From: Sorghum bicolor
Lineage: Eukaryota > Streptophyta > Magnoliopsida > Poales > Poaceae
Direction of reading: 5' to 3'
Assembly: GCF_000003195.3 (NCBI RefSeq)
Contig: NC_012873.2
Span: forward strand, 20,251,066-20,315,065
Length of the DNA stretch: 64,000 nt
Below are positions 58,240-64,000 of the stretch, one piece after another; within the stretch, counting starts at the first letter, position 1; every line of letters begins with the position of its first letter. The notes under the pieces are model-generated. The model saw only the letters and a list, made by a program, of their open reading frames with translations. It was not told where the DNA came from and ran no database searches. The translations under genes and the position numbers were made by a program.

Positions 58240-60324
58240 CTTACTCCGTCTTTTCCCGTTCCCATTATTGGGGAAAGCCAAGCAGTGGTTCTACACCAAT
58301 AAAGACAAACACAATACATGGGACCTTTGCTCGACTGCTTTCCTAGAAAAATTCTTTCCTACAACCAAAACTAATGCTCTACGTGGGAAGATTTCAAGTT
58401 TCCAACAACAACATGATGATTCATTCACTGAAGCATGGGAAAGATTCTAGAATTACATTGAAGACTGTCCTCATCATGGGATAGAGAAGTGGTTGTTAAT
58501 GTAGACTTTCTATCACGGGCTTATCTCTAGTACCCGTGAGTCTATTTATGTTGCAGCTGGGAGAGCTTTCTTGTCACTTAAGCTCTCAGATGCTAAAGTA
58601 CTTATTGAGAAGATGGCCTCAAATTCAACATGCAATGAAGAACGTACCCAATCTTGAAAGGAGGAGGAATCCATCATCTCAAGGAAGCTAACATGGTCAC
58701 TGCCAAGCTATACCTCATCATGAAGAAGCTCAACATAGAGAAGAAGGAAGTCATGCACATTAATGATTCCCATATGACATGTGAAGAATGTGGAGACTAC
58801 GTGCACTCAACTGTCAGTTGCCCTATACTCCAAGAGGATGTGAACTTCATCAATAATAACACCTACTATCATCCTCAATAAAATCATGGATGGAATCAAC
58901 AACCTCGACAAGGTAACAACCAAGGTAATAATTTTAATAATAACTTTCCACCTTTGAGAGAATTAGTTGCTAGTCAATCCAAACTGCTAGATCAAATGAC
59001 TAAGAAACTAACATCAAATGATAAAACTTTGGAAAACATACATACTAGGATGGATACATTTACTTCTGCTATAAAGAATCAACATAGTTTCAATAAAATG
59101 TTAGAATCACAATTAGCACAATTAGCTGTTGTTGCTCCTCCATTAGAAAAAGGCAAGATTCTAGGCCAACCAGAAGATTTAGAAACTAATAACCTTGTTG
59201 ATATTCACAATGCAACCCAATGTTATATTGAGCCTATAGCTGTATAGTGGATTGACCACTCTCTACTAGAGAAGATGGGAGACCCTGGAGGACCTATCAT
59301 TCCTATCTCCATAGGATGCCATAGCTTTCCAGAAGTTATCTGTGACTTAGGTGCAAGTGTCAATATCATGCCTAAGGTAATTTATGAGAAAATATTAAAT
59401 GATCCCCTGTTGTACACAAATATGCTTTTGCAGCTTGTAGATTAGTCCATTTGCTACCCTAAGGGAGTACTAGAAGAAGATGTCATTAGAGTGGGGCAAT
59501 CATATGTCCCAGTTGACTTCGTGGTCATGGAGACAGGAGTAGATGAGAAGGCACCAATTATTTTGGGCAGACCATTCTTATGCACAACAAAAGCCATCAT
59601 CTATGTAGAGTATGCCAAGATTGTCTTATCCATCAAGGACAAGAAGGAGAGATTCACATTCAAGAACCATGTCCTAAAAGCTCCTGCAGCCCCGAAGCAA
59701 TTCTACCAACAAGGAAAGCAATCACAGCAATCAATGCCGAAGAAAAAGAACAATAGAAGATGGAGGAAGACCAAGCATGCACGTGCAGAAACAACTCAAT
59801 TGATCACCGCTCTCAACACAGAGAATGATCATATGCAACCCAAGCCATTTCCAATCGTGAAAGGTGATCCAGAAGTTCCAATCATTGAATGCACAATAAA
59901 AAACACCACCTTCCCCCACTCCGTCTGCGACACTGGATCGGGCTGCAACGTAATGTCAAAACATGTATATGATGAATTATTTGATTTACCTTTACACCCA
60001 ACATATATTCAGTTGCAGATGGTGGATCAATCATTAAGATTCCTAGAAGGAATGGTCAAGGATGTAATGGTAAGAATTCAAGAACAATATATACCTACAG
60101 ATTTTCTAGTTCTTGACATGCAGGGAGATGATGAGACCCCAGTCCTCTTGGGAAGACCATTCCTCTACACAGCTAAAGCCAACATCTACATCAAATCAGG
60201 GCATATCCACTTCAACCTACCTGCCAGAAAGGTATGCTGTCAATTTAGAACACTAGTTAACCGTGAGCAGATCAGGAAGCAATGCAATAGGAGAAGACGC
60301 CAAGCCCACCGTCGGGCCGCCTAG
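58240..60324 (+). pseudogene. Element E gag C-part and tandem retropepsin-like domains
   Basis: Continues the gag frame from 13037 (LLRLFPFPLLGKAKQWF). Broken by tag 58448, tag 58502, a frameshift near 58652, taa 58879, tag 59245 and tag 59443, most at Gln positions. The zinc knuckle is CEECGDYVHSTVSC (about 58780-58825). The first protease-like fold has CDLGASVN (Asp at 59344), LQLVD and ILGRPFLCT. After a Lys/Gln-rich linker the second has CDTGSGCN (Asp at 59929), LQMVDQSL and LLGRPFLYT. The organisation matches D exactly, so gag-PR-PR is a family trait. Older decay than D. Confidence 0.85.
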
Positions 60325-61560
60325 CCTCACTGTAGATGGGAAGACTTTCCTAGGAAGATTCTAAAATATGAAGATCTCTTCACGGAGGAAGAAGAGAACA
60401 CGCAAACACCCTGATGGAGTGAGTGGGCTGAAAAAGCTGAAAGGATGGACTAAATTGCCAAGAAAGAGAAAGAGGAGATCCTAGCCCGATTAGAAGCCTG
60501 GGAAAAGGAGAACAAAGCTGAAGAATTGGAACTAGAGAAGGAAGAAGCAAAAGAGACAGAAGCAAGATGGGAGGAAGACACATGTAACGCACCACCGCAA
60601 GACGGGGAGTTGACTGAGGTTACCTCAGACAATGAACCCACTGAGTAAGTCATCTCCGCTATCTAAGTCCTGTCGGTAGACTTTAAATTCCGTACCCTAG
60701 CCATAAGGTCAGAATGGTAGTTATATAATTAAGTTAGTATGCATTAGTAATTTCGCTTTAATACACTTAGTAGCATATTCATTTCTCTAGGCATATTAAT
60801 ACAAAATATAAACAAATATTTACTGCTTTAGTTACTACATCATAAATACCAAAGCCCCATGTGAATAAACTTATGGTAACCCCTTAGGAATATTTACTGT
60901 GGTGACATAAAAAATAAATAAATAAATAGCATTCATATTTAATTCCTACATCATAAATAGAAAATTCAAAAAAAAGAAGAGAAAAGTGAAATCCTGCTTA
61001 AATTAGACAATATTAAAATTAGCTCATAAGAATAATCAATTGCTCATTGGCTGACCGCTAACCCATTATTAAATTCAAGCCTCAAGTTTTGGTTTTCTTG
61101 TTGGAGTACTACTATGCGGGAATTATATCATAACAAGGAGAGAGTCCATCAGTGGCACCCACCAGGATTCGCTACTGGTTAGCTCACTCTAAAGGATATC
61201 TACACCAAGTATTGCAGATATGCAGCTTGGGGGAGGAGCATCCCCTAGTTATTAGGTAATTATACCTAAGCGATTATCGAGTCTATATAGTTATACAAAA
61301 ATACTAAAAATATGTGGGCACATGAAGGTCCACAAGTCATAGAGTCTTTTTGTGAGTTTATAATCAGTTAAGTGTTAGAGTCTTGTTAGAGTCAGTCTAA
61401 ACTAGAACTAAATAAAGAATTTATGAAATATTAAAAATTTTGTCTTAGAAATAATGAATAGTTGCTCTATTCTTTACAAGTACCTAGATTCCAATGTTAG
61501 ATTTTCTCGAGTTTTAAACATTACTGTTATAATTTGAAGATTTACTGTGAACCTACAAGT
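60325..61560 (+). other. Element E own 3' tail, proximal part
   Basis: A short acidic coding remnant (to about 60650, KKEKEEI/EEAKETEA type) is followed by non-coding sequence distantly homologous to the D tail (47500-48235). It has PPT-like tgcagcttgggggaggagca (about 61221). It ends at the recombination point near 61560. Confidence 0.55.
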
Positions 61561-63542
61561 ACCCAGAAGTACATTCACTGTGGTGGCATAAAAATAAAAT
61601 AAATATATTTATGTGCTATAAAAATGAAAATATAAAAATAAATTTATGATCCTACCAAAGAGAGTAACATTTATTGTGGAGGCTCAACATGATAAAGGCT
61701 AGATATTTATGCTAAAACTTAACTAGTTCCACAAAGCTTTGTTGTCTATTTGAGCTCCACAGAATTCAAGGATCAAAGAAGACTAGCAGACGGAGGACAT
61801 CCTAATCGCTGTAGGGTGCTGTCGACATTCAAATACACTTCCGCCACCTGCTAGCTACATCAGGAGAAATTACGTCAAAATCCAGCTTGGGGGAGAGCAC
61901 CCCCATTTATCCAGCTAAGTGTTCTACTTGCGTTTATACTTTACTATAATAATAAAAAGATGCATAATCATAAAAACCTGTATATAGATTTTGTGCTTAT
62001 ATATATATCTTTGCTTAGTTTGCTAAATAAATAAATAAATAAAGTTTGCTATGAACCCTCATAATAAGCTCTCACATGGAAATGATGAATAATTGCTCTG
62101 CCATGACTAGTTCTCAAAATTAAAATCTCTATCAAGTTTAGGCATGACTGTTATTAATTAAGATTTGCTCTAAACCTAAACTTGTGGGAAGAGTACTTAT
62201 CCAAATGTCTAAGTTGTTAACGGATATGATATGGGAAGGTTGAACTGCTGTTTATCTGTTCCTAGAGATGCTAGAATTCTAAAGAATTTTATCTTTGAAA
62301 ATCTTTAAAATATCACTTGATGAGCTCCTGTATGATGAGAGTTTAAAATCCTACCACAGCCATATATACATGCTTATTAGACTATGAACCATTCATTTAC
62401 TTTTTACTGCTTATGAGCATTGAGTGTGGTCAAGCTGTGTAGACCCTTAGGAGCTTGTCATGTGGTTAAATCAAGATTCACTTGCACATTCACTCACACA
62501 TGCTGCTTCTACTCCGGAAGTACGCATCCACATACATCCACTCATTTCCATATCCAAATTCACCCAAAAATATTCTACTCCTAATCCTGGAGAGAATAGC
62601 CAAGAACATTCTCCTATTTCTGTTTTCCCCTGTGAAATAAATGCTCAAGTTATCTCGGTTACTACCACTTGCTACATTATTTAAAGAGGTGAGTGCTCTT
62701 AAAAAAGAAAAAAAAAGAAGATACGAGGAAATAAAAAGGGGCAAGTGACCAGAACCTCGAAAGAAAAGAAAAAGTGAGACGAGAAGTAACAATGGACAAG
62801 TGTCCAACAGTAGAATTAGGGGTACAAGACACCCACCTGAGAGAAAAGAAAAATAAAATATAGAGCATCTCATTCTCCTCAAAAAGTTTCAAAAGAGCAA
62901 GAAAGGTATGTATCCCCTCAAAAGAGCACAAGTAGAATTAGACTTTCACTATTGTTATCACCATCATCACCATACACCATTCATTCGCCACACATGCACA
63001 TCTTGATTTGACTTATTGACTTGTTCTTCTAGATCCATGGTTTGACTATGCAATAAATGTCTTGTAAGTATGTATTAGCTGTCTCCCACCTATGAGCTCC
63101 AGATATCAAAACCTTATTAGAGTAGGGTGAGAGAGAAGGCAATGCCACTATGCCTCATACCAAAAATACCACATACTTTGAGAGAAGACATACACAATTA
63201 CTGCCTTGGTAAGGATCCAGAAATACCACAAAAGAGAGAATTGAGAGAGTCATACAAGGAATCTCTGAGTTTTATTTTAAAAATCTGCAAAAACACCAGA
63301 GCTATAGTTGATCAAGAATAAGAGACATGGCTCTTGACTAGACCGTTCTATCTTTTAACTGCTCAAGACACAAGTGACGGTTGCAAGCCCCATGGTGGAA
63401 GGAAAAATGAGTAAGTTTAAATCTTAACAGTTTACCCTAACCCAGAGATGAGATCTTGTTTGAACGCATGTGTATCTTTAAGGCATGAAACCACTGCAGA
63501 AACTCTTGAGTCCATCTTTGCTCAGGGACAAGCAAAGGTTAA
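61561..63542 (+). other. C-like non-coding tail fused to element E
   Basis: From about 61561 (acccagaagtacattcac) the sequence closely follows the C tail from about 54912, restarting a part already present in E's own version just upstream. PPT-like motif at about 61882. No coding potential. Confidence 0.7.
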
Positions 63543-63555
63543 GCTTGGGGGAGCT
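63543..63555 (+). promoter_or_regulatory. Polypurine tract before the right-edge LTR
   Basis: gcttgggggagct lies directly before TG at 63556. Confidence 0.8.
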
Positions 63556-64000
63556 TGTTGACGGTCCTTAATGCTCACATTTAACCGTCAACTAATCATG
63601 GAAAGGATCCAAATGCAACCAACACCCAGACTTAGGGTTTTATCTGACAGAATTCCACGAGTTTTGGTGTTTGTCTATTTCTGCAGGGGGTTATCAGAAA
63701 ATACGGAAGAAAGGCCCACACGTCGGGTTTACATAGAGATATTAATGTGTCTCGCAATTTTCTATCATCTAGAAGACTCCAGAAGCCACGAGAACGAACA
63801 TGAAGCCGAGAGGGCTCAAGGACAGGGCGCCCGCCCTACTCCCTAGGGCGCCCGCCCAGCTACAGTGTCCAATTCGGACCCGTTTTGCGAATCACGCTCC
63901 ACCGACCTAAGGGTCAACAAAAATTGTGCGATTAATGTCGGTTTGATCCGATGGCCCAGAGTCATCTGAAAAGACTATATAAGCAAGGCCCCCTGGCCCC
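63556..64000 (+). repeat. C-like LTR, truncated by the window edge
   Basis: It starts tgttgacggtccttaatg; from about 63602 it follows the C/D LTRs, with two gggcgcccgccc-type modules at about 63826-63857 and an atataagca TATA region near 63976. The first 45 bp differ from both C and D. It does not match the 5' LTR of E. Confidence 0.85.

Larger units (their letters stand above)
10750..64000 (+). mobile_element. Element E: outer non-autonomous gypsy element, right end recombinant
   Basis: It consists of a 5' LTR, a tRNA-Asp-type primer-binding site, a gag plus double-protease pseudogene and a 3' tail, split by element C (13038-58234). Its left LTR interrupts a hAT transposase. The right end is not its own: at about 61560 the tail switches to a C-like tail ending in a C-like LTR at 63556, which runs out of the window. 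There is no RT, RNase H or integrase, so it must have depended on enzymes supplied in trans. Confidence 0.75.

Noticed and set aside
63556..64000. Right-edge LTR as the 3' LTR of element E
   Set aside because: Its sequence follows C/D LTRs and not the E 5' LTR; the tail before it is also C-like.
1..64000. CRISPR arrays, bacterial operons, rRNA genes
   Set aside because: No spaced direct repeats of CRISPR type, ribosome-binding sites or rRNA sequence were seen. The content is plant transposon DNA.

Overview
The window is a block of plant repetitive DNA with no cellular gene. Long gypsy-type retrotransposons with single-frame gag-pol, an antisense gene of the 'putative gypsy type transposon' kind (PF04195-like), a chromodomain integrase, 1-4 kb LTRs and fragments of LINE, hAT and Sirevirus-like Copia elements point to a grass (Poaceae), probably panicoid. 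The species call is an inference. A run of 100 N at 31397-31496 marks an assembly gap.

From about 10.7 kb to the right edge the window is one nest of retrotransposons whose boundaries can be read to the base from TG...CA termini, primer-binding sites, polypurine tracts and 5-bp target duplications. (1) A hAT transposase pseudogene (9.0-10.7 kb) is cut at 10749 by element E (5' LTR 10750-12419). (2) Element C (13038-58234, duplication gctat) sits inside the gag frame of E. (3) Two elements sit independently in the 5' LTR of C: a Tat-type gypsy element (14118-42942, duplication cattg) and element D (42988-51242, duplication tccat/accat). (4) A Tekay/Del-type chromovirus (25277-39776, duplication atttg) sits inside the antisense gene of the Tat element. 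LTR divergence counted by eye agrees with this order: C about 4-4.5%, Tat about 2%, D about 1.6%, Tekay about 0.2%.

The Tat element carries gag, protease, RT, a degenerate and a second RNase H, and integrase in one frame broken by five TAG codons. On the opposite strand it has a separate gene with its own TATA box. I reconstruct six exons with GT-AG junctions in consistent phase and no stop over 1302 codons, interrupted only by the young Tekay insertion. The Tekay element has 4278-bp LTRs, an extra coiled-coil ORF upstream of gag, and gag and pol each carrying one nonsense codon.

Elements C, D and E are non-autonomous relatives. D and E encode gag plus two tandem retropepsin-like domains and nothing after them. 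C has a different gag only. All three share a long non-coding 3' tail, and C and D share related LTRs, although their coding parts differ. The right end of E is chimeric: its tail switches at about 61560 to a C-like tail ending in a C-like LTR.

The left 9 kb is older debris: a short Tat-like LTR, an AT-rich foldback, a decayed C/D-like LTR broken by a Sirevirus-like LTR fragment, short tandem repeats, a 5'-truncated LINE end and upstream exons of the hAT pseudogene.
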